A DNA stretch of 24,004 bases from CAZFPA01 sp964520975 (GCA_964520975.1 CAZFPA010000030.1:1-24004); one strand, 5' to 3'. Positions 1 to 6,160 are shown, counted from the first letter of the stretch. The notes: generated by a model from the letters alone, not told the origin. Made by a program: numbers and translations.

Positions 1-1577
1 AAATGGCTGGATCTGGCAGATGGCTTTTTCCGGCAGGGGGATTTTCAGGCGATGCGGGCCTGTGCCCGGGAGATTTTGGAGCGGGAGCCCGCGGATTTGG
101 ATGGGCGGGCCTTGCTGGCACAGGCGTCTTTTTATCTGGGGGATGAGACGGCTGCCAGGGAACTGGCGGGTGAGGTGCAGGCGGAGGACAGCCGCCACCT
201 GCGGGCGCTGCTGGTAGAGGGCGAGCTCTATGCGGGGGATTTCCTGCTGGTGCAGGAGATTGCTGTGCTGGAACGCCTCACGGCTTTGGCGGGGGAGCTG
301 CCGGCAGATGCGCTGCGCGGCTGCGATTACCTTGTCTGGGTGCGGGCGCTGTGTCTGCTGGCGGATGCCTATGAGCTGGCGGGCAAGCCGAAGAAGGCGG
401 CGGAGGCGATGTTTGAGATCAGCCGCCTTGTGACCGAGCCTTTGTCAAAGGCGGATTTCTACAGCAAAGGTCTCTTTCTCACAAATTACCGCGTGATGCC
501 GGTTGATCGTTCCCTCGCACTGCACAAGGGCTACAATGCCTTTTTCCGGGCGAAGGTGACCTTCCCGCATGAGCCGGCACAGGCGAAGCGTCATCTGCGT
601 ATCGGGTATATTTCGCCGGATTTCCGGCTGCATGCGGTGGTGTATTTTTTGCTGCCCTTTCTGCGTGACTACAATAAAAAGGAATTCGAGGTCTTTGTCT
701 ATCAGCGGGGGAAGAGCGACAGCGTGACGCAGCGGCTGAAGCGCTTTGCGGTCTGCTGGCGGGATGTGGCGGAGCTTTCGCCGCAGGAGGCTGCCCGGCA
801 GATTTACGCGGATAAGATCGATATTTTGGTGGATCTTTCCGGGCATACGCAGGATTCCTGCCTGCCGGTGCTGGCCTGCCGGCCGGCGCCCGTGCAGGTG
901 TCGGGCATTGGCTATATGAATACCACCGGGCTGCGGGAAGTGGATTATTTCTTGTCGGATGTGCATTGCCAGCCTGCTGCTGAGCCGACACGGGGCTTTA
1001 CGGAAAAGGTGGTGCGGCTGCCGAAAAGCCATCTCTGTTACGGGCCGGAGGCCATCCGTTCCATGCCGGAGCCGGGGCGTGAGGCTCCCTGTCTGCAAAA
1101 TGGCTATGTGACGTTTGGCTGCTTCAATACGTTTTCGAAGGTATCGCGGCAGACGCTGCTTTTGTGGCGGGCTGTTTTGGAGCAGGTGCCGACGGCCCGG
1201 CTGGTGCTGAAGGCAAAGACCTGCAGCATTCCGGCGGGGCAGCAGTATATCCGGGAGCGGCTGGCGGCATTGAGCATCGATGCGGCACGGGTGGAGCTCC
1301 GCCCCTATAGTCCGGATTATCTGGAGCAGTACCGGGACATCGATGTGGCGCTCGATACGCTGCCCTATAATGGCGGGCTTACGACCTGCGAGGCGCTCTA
1401 TATGGGGGTGCCGGTCGTGACGCTGCGCGGACGCAGCCACGGTTCACGGTTCGGGGCGAGCCTGCTGGAGAACGCAGGGGTGGCGGAGCTCATTGCGGAG
1501 AGTGAGATGGAATACGTGAAAAAGGCGGTACAGCTCGCGACATCGCCGGAAATCCTGCAGCAGTTCCATGCGGGGCT
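1..1577 (+). CDS. SPINDLY/OGT-like protein O-glycosyltransferase (GT41 family), truncated at both ends
   Basis: The reading frame is open from base 1, so the true start lies upstream; it runs into an N gap at 1578. The N-terminal part is helical and TPR-like (about 1-480). The rest is a GT-B domain of the Glyco_transf_41 type. Visible landmarks are GYISPDFRLHAV (His at the position of the OGT catalytic-region histidine), VQVSGIGYMNTTGL, FGCFNTFSKV and the C-terminal nucleotide-binding segment DTLPYNGGLTTCEAL followed by GVPVVTLRGRSHGSRFG. Family enzymes move a sugar from a UDP- or GDP-donor to Ser/Thr of proteins. In flagellated Firmicutes such TPR-GT41 proteins often sit by flagellin genes and modify flagellin, and the YjfB gene downstream fits that. 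The acceptor is an inference. The C-terminus is lost in the gap. Confidence 0.87.
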
Positions 1578-1677
1578 NNNNNNNNNNNNNNNNNNNNNNN
1601 NNNNNNNNNNNNNNNNNNNNNNNNNNNNNNNNNNNNNNNNNNNNNNNNNNNNNNNNNNNNNNNNNNNNNNNNNNNNN
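1578..1677. other. assembly gap of exactly 100 N
   Basis: A run of 100 unknown bases, the conventional scaffold-gap length, so the true distance is unknown. It interrupts the glycosyltransferase. The open frame that seems to continue across it into the yjfB-like gene is an accident of frame and does not show a fusion. Confidence 0.98.
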
Positions 1678-1717
1678 CTGGTGGTTGTCTGGTGGATGTG
1701 CGGCAGGTGCTTTTTGA
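1678..1717 (+). CDS. possible last codons of the gene entering from the gap
   Basis: Immediately after the gap one frame (codons from 1679) reads WWLSGGCAAGAF and stops at TGA 1715-1717, 14 bases before the next start codon. This is a natural end for a gene whose body lies in the gap, most simply the glycosyltransferase itself or a paralogue of it. The other two forward frames stay open into the next gene. No homology can be judged from 12 residues. Confidence 0.35.
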
Positions 1718-1731
1718 AAGGAAGCGTTATT

Positions 1732-1920
1732 ATGGATATGGACATGAGCATTGCGGCGCTGTCAGTCGGCATGCATGCGCAGCAGACGATGCAGGATATG
1801 GGCACGTCGGTCCTGAAGATGGCAATGGACTCGCAGACGGATGGTGTGCAGGAGCTGCTGGCGGGTACCGTGGGCAGTCTGGACCCGAATCTCGGGGCAA
1901 ATCTGGATATCCAGGCCTGA
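1732..1920 (+). CDS. YjfB-family putative motility protein
   Basis: A 62-residue protein beginning MDMDMSIAALSVGMHAQQ, with an amphipathic helix, then VLKMAMDSQTDGVQELLAG and a C-terminal SLDPNLGANLDIQA. This pattern (short, N-terminal M-rich helix, a 'VLK..MD' centre, a final 'P-x-L-G-x-x-x-D' stretch) matches the YjfB_motility family of small Firmicute proteins encoded in or near flagellar regions; the molecular function is unknown. The start at 1732 is set by the purine-rich AAAGGAAG at 1717-1724 about 7 bases upstream. Its position behind a glycosyltransferase supports a flagellin-modification neighbourhood. Confidence 0.72.
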   Translation: MDMDMSIAALSVGMHAQQTMQDMGTSVLKMAMDSQTDGVQELLAGTVGSLDPNLGANLDIQA

Positions 1921-1933
1921 TAACCGGGCCTGG
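1911..1933 (+). terminator. weak hairpin at the end of the yjfB-like gene
   Basis: CCAGGCC (1911-1917) and GGCCTGG (1927-1933) form a perfect 7-bp stem around a 9-base loop that contains the stop codon. It is followed by GAGACGGTTTATT with only a poor U-tract. An alternative AACCG/CGGTT pairing (1922-1941) competes with it. It may be a weak terminator or a 3'-end stabiliser. Confidence 0.3.
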
Positions 1934-2040
1934 AGACGGTTTATTGCCGGGTATGGTGTGTGCGGTTGCTTCCACAGAATTTTGATCAATGTTGTATTTT
2001 TGTAAAATTCAATGATTTTCAAAATAGTAGAAATTTTTTC

Positions 2041-2069
2041 TTGCTTTTTTTGACGGGGGCAACTATACT
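2041..2069 (+). promoter_or_regulatory. sigma-A-type promoter of the zinc-ribbon gene
   Basis: TTGCTT (2041-2046), a 17-base spacer and TATACT (2064-2069). Expected transcription start is near 2076, giving a leader of about 85 bases. The 120 bases upstream are very AT-rich and contain an inverted repeat GAATTTT/AAAATTC (1977-1983 and 2004-2010). Confidence 0.6.
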
Positions 2070-2080
2070 AGGAATTAAGG

Positions 2081-2149
2081 ATGTCTCTTTGTCTGGACTT
2101 TGTAGGAGATTCGCGCAAGCAGATTGGGATGTTCAAACTCAAAAGGTGA
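2081..2149 (+). promoter_or_regulatory. putative leader mini-ORF (22 codons) ahead of the zinc-ribbon gene
   Basis: ATG at 2081, about 5 bases after the predicted transcription start, so there is almost no room for a ribosome site. The frame runs 22 sense codons (MSLCLDFV... to ...MFKLKR) and ends at TGA 2147-2149, inside the AGGTGAGGGG Shine-Dalgarno of the next gene. This suggests coupled re-initiation. Translation is not demonstrated. Confidence 0.25.
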
Positions 2150-2161
2150 GGGGATTTTTTC

Positions 2162-2449
2162 ATGGCTTTCGAAGACAAAACGTTAGTATGCAAGGACTGT
2201 GGTAAGGATTTTATCTTTAGTGCAGGCGAACAGGAATTTTATGCAGAGAAGGGTTTCGAAAATGAGCCTGTACGCTGCCGCGATTGCCGCGACAAGCGCC
2301 GCCGTGGACGTGAAGGCGGAGAGAAAGAGCCGCGCCAGATGTACAAGGTAACCTGTGCAGAGTGCGGCAAAGAGACTGAGGTTCCGTTTGAACCGAAAAA
2401 TGATCGCCCGGTATATTGCCGCGATTGTTTCAATGCAAGAAGAGGCTGA
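2162..2449 (+). CDS. double zinc-ribbon small protein (CxxC-x17-CxxC type)
   Basis: A 95-residue soluble protein with two treble-clef-like zinc sites. The first pairs Cys10/Cys13 with Cys39/Cys42; the second is Cys65/Cys68, exactly 17 residues, then Cys86/Cys89. The N-terminal half matches the 'probable zinc-ribbon' zf-trcl family and the C-terminal half the CxxC-x17-CxxC domain. The linker (residues 43-60) is very basic, RDKRRRGREGG, consistent with nucleic-acid binding. Function is not established for the family; an RNA- or ribosome-associated role is a guess. The start follows AGGTGAGGGG at 2145-2154. It has its own promoter at 2041 and shares a downstream hairpin at 2536. Confidence 0.85.
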   Translation: MAFEDKTLVCKDCGKDFIFSAGEQEFYAEKGFENEPVRCRDCRDKRRRGREGGEKEPRQMYKVTCAECGKETEVPFEPKNDRPVYCRDCFNARRG

Positions 2450-2490
2450 TATTTGGATCGTTCATGAGACGCTGAACCGTGGATTTTCTA

Positions 2491-2519
2491 TTGAAAATCT
2501 CTGACGATGGCGTTATAAT
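2491..2519 (+). promoter_or_regulatory. sigma-A promoter for the amino acid binding-protein genes
   Basis: TTGAAA (2491-2496), 17-base spacer, TATAAT (2514-2519): 5/6 and 6/6 matches. Expected start near 2525. It lies upstream of the hairpin at 2536-2568, so that hairpin is inside the new transcript's 5' leader and also at the 3' end of the zinc-ribbon transcript. Confidence 0.75.
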
Positions 2520-2523
2520 ACAA

Positions 2524-2586
2524 ATGTCTACTGGCAATGAAGCCCGGATTCAATCTCCGGGCTTCATTTATATTTCATTTACATAG
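2524..2586 (+). promoter_or_regulatory. putative leader mini-ORF (20 codons) spanning the hairpin
   Basis: ATG at 2524 sits only four bases after the -10 box, essentially at the predicted transcription start. The frame (MSTGNEAR... to ...FIYISFT) covers the whole 2536-2568 hairpin and stops at TAG 2584-2586. That TAG is the first three bases of the TAGGAGG Shine-Dalgarno of the binding-protein gene. A ribosome reading it would melt the hairpin. Hypothetical. Confidence 0.3.
2536..2568 (+). terminator. hairpin: terminator of the zinc-ribbon gene and/or leader attenuator
   Basis: A perfect 12-bp stem (2536-2547 with 2557-2568; core GAAGCCCGG/CCGGGCTTC) with a 9-base loop, followed by TATATTTCATTT. 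The U-tract is interrupted, so termination may be partial. Because a strong promoter ends at 2519, the hairpin also starts about 10 bases into the downstream transcript. Confidence 0.65.
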
Positions 2587-2596
2587 GAGGAGACAG

Positions 2597-3376
2597 ATGT
2601 CAAAGAAGTTATTGGTGTTATGTATGACAGGCCTGCTGGCGGTTATGGCTTTGGCGGCCGGCTGCGGCGGCACGCAGAAGGATGCTGCGTCCAGTGCGGA
2701 AAAGGTGCTGCGGGTAGGGACTACCGCAGATTTTGCCCCGTTTGAGTTCCAGGATGCGGACGGCAAGGATTATCAGGGCTTTGATATGGACCTGATCCGG
2801 GCTGTAGGCAAGGAAATGGGCTATAAGGTAGAGATCCAGAACCTCAATTTCGACGGCCTCATTCCGTCGCTGGAAACGGGCAATGTGGATCTCGTTGTTT
2901 CGGGCATGTCCATCAACGATGAACGCAAGGCCAAGGTTCTTTTCTCAGAGCCTTACTATAAATCCGGTCTGACCATCGTGGTCAAGAAGGATAATACGGC
3001 CATCAATGCGTTCAAGGATCTGACGGGCAAGAAGGTTGCGGTGCAGATCGGCACGACGAGTGCTGAAGAGGTCCGCAAGCTGCCGAACGTAGAGGTCAAG
3101 GAGTTCAACAGCTCCGCGGATACGTTTATGGAGCTCAAGGCTGGTGGCGTCGATGCGGTTGTCAACGACCGCCCGGTCAATGACTATTACATCGTGAAGA
3201 GCGGCGAGACGGGTGTGCGTTCCCTGAACGAACTTCTGTCCTCGGAGGATTACGGCATGGCAATGAACAAGAAGGATGCCGAGCTGCAGAAGAAGATCGA
3301 TGCAGCGCTTGAAACGCTCAAGCAGAATGGTGAGTACGACAAGATCTATGCAAAATGGTTCGGTGAGAAGAAGTAA
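2597..3376 (+). CDS. polar amino acid ABC transporter substrate-binding lipoprotein, copy 1
   Basis: 259 residues, family 3 solute-binding protein (GlnH/ArtJ-like). A lipoprotein signal with lipobox L-A-A-G-C (Cys23) is followed by a short linker. Fold landmarks are RVGTTADFAPFEF, GFDMDLIRAVGKEMGY, then SGMSINDERKAKVLFSEPYY (the Arg normally holds the ligand carboxylate), VAVQIGTTSAEEV and DAVVNDRPV. It captures an amino acid outside the inner membrane for the permease/ATPase pair downstream; the exact amino acid cannot be read from sequence. The start at 2597 is chosen for AGGAGG at 2585-2590; an in-frame ATG at 2537 lies inside the hairpin and lacks a ribosome site. It is probably co-transcribed with copy 2 (44-base gap, no terminator). 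Confidence 0.92.
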   Translation: MSKKLLVLCMTGLLAVMALAAGCGGTQKDAASSAEKVLRVGTTADFAPFEFQDADGKDYQGFDMDLIRAVGKEMGYKVEIQNLNFDGLIPSLETGNVDLVVSGMSINDERKAKVLFSEPYYKSGLTIVVKKDNTAINAFKDLTGKKVAVQIGTTSAEEVRKLPNVEVKEFNSSADTFMELKAGGVDAVVNDRPVNDYYIVKSGETGVRSLNELLSSEDYGMAMNKKDAELQKKIDAALETLKQNGEYDKIYAKWFGEKK

Positions 3377-3420
3377 TTCAGCCGGATCGGGGAAATTTAT
3401 ATATTGATGGAGGGGAAAGT

Positions 3421-4200
3421 ATGTCTAAGAAATTTTTAGTTTTGTGTATGACAGCACTGCTCGCAATCGGGGCCCTGGCGGCTGGTTGCGGCGGCGCGCA
3501 GAAGGATGCGGCCGGCAGCAGTGAGAAGGTTCTCCGTGTAGGTACCAATGCAGATTTTGCCCCGTTTGAGTTCCAGGATGCGGACGGCAAGGAATATCAG
3601 GGCTTTGATATGGACCTGATCCGGGCCATCGGCAAGGAAATGGGCTATAAGGTAGAAATCCAGAACATCAATTTCGACGGACTGATTCCGGCGATGGAAT
3701 CCGGCAACATCGATCTGATCGCTTCCGGCATGACCATCAACGATGAGCGCAAGGCCAAGGTTCTTTTCTCGGAGCCGTATTATCAGTCAGGGCTCACGAT
3801 CATCGTGAAGAAGGATAACACTTCCATCAATACCTTCAAGGATCTGACGGGCAAGAAGGTTGCTGTACAGATCGGTACGACCAGCGCCAAGGAAGTCAAG
3901 ACGCTTGGCAACGTAGAGGTCAAGGAGTTCAACAGCTCGGCCGATACGTTCATGGAGCTCAAGGCTGGCGGCGTTGATGCGGTTGTCAATGACCGTCCGG
4001 TCAATGACTACTACATCCTGAAGAGCGGCGAGAAGGACGTGCGTGCGCTCGATGAGCTGCTGACCTCGGAGGACTACGGTCTGGCGATCAACAAGAACAA
4101 CGCGGATCTGCAGAAGAAGGTTAACGATGCACTGGCTTCTTTGAAGAAGAGCGGCGAGTACGACAAAATCTTCGCAAAATGGTTCGGCGAAAAGAAATAA
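3421..4200 (+). CDS. polar amino acid ABC transporter substrate-binding lipoprotein, copy 2
   Basis: 259 residues with the same lipobox (LAAGC, Cys23) and the same family 3 binding-protein landmarks as copy 1: GTNADFAPFEF, SGMTINDERK, QIGTTSAKEV, AVVNDRPVNDYY. Family ligand-contact motifs are nearly unchanged from copy 1. The notable nearby changes are Thr to Asn just before ADFAPF and Ser to Thr in SGM(S/T)INDER, so affinity may differ more than specificity; that is inference. The start is preceded by GGAGGGG at 3409-3415. The gene ends in a strong terminator, which separates both lipoprotein genes from the transporter genes. Confidence 0.92.
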   Translation: MSKKFLVLCMTALLAIGALAAGCGGAQKDAAGSSEKVLRVGTNADFAPFEFQDADGKEYQGFDMDLIRAIGKEMGYKVEIQNINFDGLIPAMESGNIDLIASGMTINDERKAKVLFSEPYYQSGLTIIVKKDNTSINTFKDLTGKKVAVQIGTTSAKEVKTLGNVEVKEFNSSADTFMELKAGGVDAVVNDRPVNDYYILKSGEKDVRALDELLTSEDYGLAINKNNADLQKKVNDALASLKKSGEYDKIFAKWFGEKK

Positions 4201-4210
4201 GACTGCATAA

Positions 4211-4250
4211 AAAAACACCGTATCCGAAGGGATGCGGTGTTTTTATTTTT
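4211..4250 (+). terminator. strong intrinsic terminator after the second binding-protein gene
   Basis: AAAAACACCGTATCC (4211-4225) pairs with 4230-4244 through a GAAG tetraloop, with one G-U pair. It is followed by ATTTTT. The A-rich left arm makes it partly bidirectional. Confidence 0.88.
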
Positions 4251-4264
4251 GGCGAAAACTAGCA

Positions 4265-4293
4265 TTGACAAGGGATTGTCTCTGAAATATAAT
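4265..4293 (+). promoter_or_regulatory. perfect-consensus promoter of the permease-ATPase pair
   Basis: TTGACA (4265-4270), 17-base spacer, TATAAT (4288-4293): exact consensus at both boxes with optimal spacing. It lies just after the terminator, giving the membrane and ATPase genes a separate transcript starting near 4300. Confidence 0.85.
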
Positions 4294-4314
4294 GAATCTA
4301 GTGCATTTTTCGGT

Positions 4315-4350
4315 ATGAATAAATATGAATGGGTAAGGTGGATTGTATGA
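4315..4350 (+). promoter_or_regulatory. putative leader mini-ORF (11 codons) overlapping the permease start
   Basis: ATG 4315 encodes MNKYEWVRWIV and stops at TGA 4348-4350. The stop overlaps the permease start codon as ATGA, and the permease Shine-Dalgarno AAGGTGG (4335-4341) lies inside the mini-ORF. There is no good ribosome site before 4315, so translation is uncertain; if used, it would couple to the permease. Confidence 0.28.
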
Positions 4351-5012
4351 GTTTTAATTGGGATTTGGTGATGAATTCCTTTCCCCTGCTGCTGACGGGT
4401 GCGGTGGTCACGGTCAAGATCACTGCGTTGTCGGTGGCGCTGGGTGTCATCATTGGTTTGTTCGTGGGCGTTGCGCGCATCTGCCATGTCGCGCCGCTTC
4501 GTGTCCTGGCAGCGATCTATGTGGATTTTCTGCGCGGTACGCCGCTTTTGGTACAGATTTTCTTGATTTATTTTGCGCTGCCGGTCATCACGGGACAGCG
4601 CGTGGATCCGTTCTTTGCGGCAATCGCTTCCTGCGGTATCAACAGTGGCGCCTATGTGGCGGAGATCTTCCGTGCGGGCATCCAGTCGATTGACGCGGGG
4701 CAGATGGAGGCGGGCCGTTCGCTCGGCATGAGCTGGATGCAGACCATGCGCTACATCATTGTGCCGCAGGCGTTCAAGCGCGTGATTCCGCCGCTCGGCA
4801 ATGAGTTTATCGCGCTGCTCAAGGATTCTTCGCTCGTTTCGGTCATCGGGTTTGAGGAACTCACGCGTCGTGGGCAGCTCATCATTGCGCGCACGTATGG
4901 CTCGCTGGAGATCTGGCTCAGCGTCGCGATCATTTATCTGGCGATGACGCTGACGATTTCCCGCTTTGTGGCATATCTGGAACGGAGGTACAAGGTCGAT
5001 GATAGACATTAA
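4347..5012 (+). CDS. polar amino acid ABC transporter permease (HisM/GlnP family)
   Basis: 221 residues, the membrane-spanning subunit of an amino acid importer. Hydrophobic helices lie at about 10-40, 50-80, 85-105, 155-175 and 185-210. The family signature RGTPLLVQIFLIYF follows the second helix. The EAA loop that docks on the ATPase reads roughly EIFRAGIQSIDAGQMEAGRSLGMSW with the conserved G of the motif. Only one permease gene is present, so it would act as a homodimer. The start at 4347 is preferred over in-frame ATG 4329 because AAGGTGG lies 5 bases upstream of 4347 while 4329 has no ribosome site. It overlaps the ATPase gene by 14 bases. Confidence 0.92.
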   Translation: MSFNWDLVMNSFPLLLTGAVVTVKITALSVALGVIIGLFVGVARICHVAPLRVLAAIYVDFLRGTPLLVQIFLIYFALPVITGQRVDPFFAAIASCGINSGAYVAEIFRAGIQSIDAGQMEAGRSLGMSWMQTMRYIIVPQAFKRVIPPLGNEFIALLKDSSLVSVIGFEELTRRGQLIIARTYGSLEIWLSVAIIYLAMTLTISRFVAYLERRYKVDDRH

Positions 5013-5718
5013 GGGACTTTATAAGGCATTTGGCGATAATGAGGTGCTCAAGGGCATCGACCTTTCTATCAAGGAAAAGGAAGTTGTCGTTATCATCGGC
5101 CCCAGCGGCTCGGGCAAGAGTACGCTGCTGCGCTGCATGAACTATCTCGAGGAGCCGACGGCTGGCGATATCACGGTGGACGGCATCCAGCTCAACAGCG
5201 AATCGAATATCAATAAGGTGCGCGAGGAGGTTGGCATGGTGTTCCAGCGCTTCAACCTCTTCCCGCATATGACGGTGCTGGAGAATATCGTGCTCGCACC
5301 GGTGAAGGTACGCGGTGTCAGCAAGCAGGAGGCTGTGCAGACGGCGAAGGCCCTGCTGGATCGCGTCGGGCTTGCGGACAAGGCGGATGCCTATCCGGAG
5401 CAGCTTTCGGGCGGCCAGCAGCAGCGGGTCGCGATTGCGCGGGCGCTGGCCATGAAGCCGAAGGTCATGCTCTTTGATGAGCCGACATCGGCGTTGGACC
5501 CGGAAATGGTCAATGAGGTGCTGGATGTCATGAAGGCACTGGCCAAAGAAGGCATGACGATGGTCGTGGTCACGCATGAGATGGGGTTTGCGCGTGAGGT
5601 CGGTGATCGCCTGTTGTTTGTCGATGAGGGGCGCATCATCGAGCAGGGCGATCCGGAGGCTGTTTTCGAGCATCCGCAGGAGGAACGCACGAAGCTGTTC
5701 CTGTCCAAAGTACTTTGA
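4999..5718 (+). CDS. polar amino acid ABC transporter ATP-binding protein (GlnQ/ArtP family)
   Basis: 239 residues with a complete ABC ATPase set: Walker A GPSGSGKST (Lys40), Q-loop VFQRFNLFPHMT, signature LSGGQQQRVAIARAL, Walker B VMLFDEPTSALDP and switch histidine VVVTHEMGFA. It powers amino acid import by hydrolysing ATP at the cytoplasmic face of the permease. The start at 4999 is set by GGAGG at 4984-4988. Its first 14 bases overlap the permease 3' end, so translation is probably coupled. Together with the two binding lipoproteins it makes a full importer. The gene ends before a strong terminator. Confidence 0.94.
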   Translation: MIDIKGLYKAFGDNEVLKGIDLSIKEKEVVVIIGPSGSGKSTLLRCMNYLEEPTAGDITVDGIQLNSESNINKVREEVGMVFQRFNLFPHMTVLENIVLAPVKVRGVSKQEAVQTAKALLDRVGLADKADAYPEQLSGGQQQRVAIARALAMKPKVMLFDEPTSALDPEMVNEVLDVMKALAKEGMTMVVVTHEMGFAREVGDRLLFVDEGRIIEQGDPEAVFEHPQEERTKLFLSKVL

Positions 5719-5726
5719 TACAAAAC

Positions 5727-5776
5727 AGGCATACATTTCCAATTGTAACCGTAGGAAATGTATGCCTTGCTTTTTT
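5727..5776 (+). terminator. intrinsic terminator after the ATPase gene
   Basis: A perfect 14-bp stem, AGGCATACATTTCC (5727-5740) with GGAAATGTATGCCT (5754-5767), 13-base loop, then a T6 run at 5771-5776. Confidence 0.9.
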
Positions 5777-5833
5777 ACTATGAGCAAACGTTTACACTAA
5801 AAGAACATTTGCCCGTTTTTGATAAAAATATAA

Positions 5834-5862
5834 TTGACAGTCTATACTAATCGGGCTATAAT
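5834..5862 (+). promoter_or_regulatory. perfect-consensus promoter of the cold-shock gene
   Basis: TTGACA (5834-5839), 17-base spacer, TATAAT (5857-5862). The expected start, about 7-8 bases later, falls at or next to an ATG at 5870. Confidence 0.85.
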
Positions 5863-5869
5863 AATACAC

Positions 5870-5910
5870 ATGGTTGGTAAACAACCAGTTTATTTGTAGG
5901 AGGTTTCAAA
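5870..5910 (+). promoter_or_regulatory. cold-shock leader: mini-ORF, hairpin and copy of the start region
   Basis: The leader begins with ATGGTTGGTAAA (5870-5881), a 12-base exact copy of the start of the csp gene (5911-5922). From 5870 a nine-codon frame MVGKQPVYL ends at TAG 5897-5899, the first bases of the TAGGAGG Shine-Dalgarno. CAACCA (5882-5887) can pair with TGGTTG at 5871-5876, forming a 5' hairpin. It can equally pair with TGGTTG at 5912-5917, which would close a loop around the Shine-Dalgarno and hide the start codon. The two pairings exclude each other. Confidence 0.4.
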
Positions 5911-6111
5911 ATGGTTGGTAAAGTAAAATGGTTTAGCGCAGAAAAAGGTTATGGTTTTATTGAAAGAGAAGATGGCGGCGATGTATTCGTTCATTTCTCG
6001 GCAATTCAGGATGAGGGCTTTAAGACTTTGGCAGAAGGCCAGAGCGTAGAGTTCGAAATCGTTGAAGGCGCTCGTGGACCGCAGGCTTCGAACGTTGTGA
6101 AAACGGCCTAA
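5911..6111 (+). CDS. cold-shock domain protein (CspA/CspB family)
   Basis: 66 residues, the usual length of a single cold-shock domain. RNP1 reads KGYGFIE (residues 13-19) and RNP2 VFVHF (26-30), with Trp8 and Phe9 in the expected nucleic-acid-binding face. These proteins bind single-stranded RNA and DNA, melt mRNA structure in the cold, and often also serve growth. It is monocistronic: its own consensus promoter upstream and a UUCG-loop terminator downstream. Shine-Dalgarno TAGGAGG lies 7 bases before ATG. Codon use is AT-richer than the flanking genes, as is common for very highly expressed small genes. Confidence 0.95.
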   Translation: MVGKVKWFSAEKGYGFIEREDGGDVFVHFSAIQDEGFKTLAEGQSVEFEIVEGARGPQASNVVKTA

Positions 6112-6134
6112 TAAAATTAATGACAAAATGCGTA

Positions 6135-6160
6135 CCCGGCTCATTCGTGAGCCGGGCTTT
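6135..6160 (+). terminator. UUCG-tetraloop terminator after csp
   Basis: CCCGGCTCA (6135-6143) and TGAGCCGGG (6148-6156) form a perfect 9-bp stem closed by TTCG, followed by CTTTTGATATTT. Confidence 0.85.

Larger units (their letters stand above)
2597..4200 (+). repeat. tandem gene duplication of the binding protein
   Basis: The two 780-base genes (2597-3376 and 3421-4200) align without gaps over 259 residues. Hand count gives about 45 differences, i.e. roughly 83% identity, mostly conservative and concentrated in the signal peptide, residues 81-101 and the C-terminal lobe after residue 200. Long DNA stretches are also identical. Confidence 0.93.

Noticed and set aside
52..1920. One continuous reading frame joining the glycosyltransferase to the yjfB-like gene
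   Set aside because: It passes through 100 unknown bases; the yjfB-like part has its own ATG and Shine-Dalgarno at 1717-1724, so the apparent fusion is an artefact.
1977..2010. GAATTTT/AAAATTC inverted repeat in the same region
   Set aside because: Seven A/T-rich bases with a 20-base spacer is expected by chance in such sequence; no linked promoter element was clear.
2004..2025. Fur-box-like AT-rich sequence upstream of the zinc-ribbon gene
   Set aside because: Only one half of the 7-1-7 inverted repeat matches well; the region is simply AT-rich.
2537..2596. Upstream in-frame ATG adding 20 residues to binding protein 1
   Set aside because: That ATG is in the hairpin stem without a ribosome site, and the extension would spoil the lipoprotein signal; the second copy starts at the equivalent of 2597.
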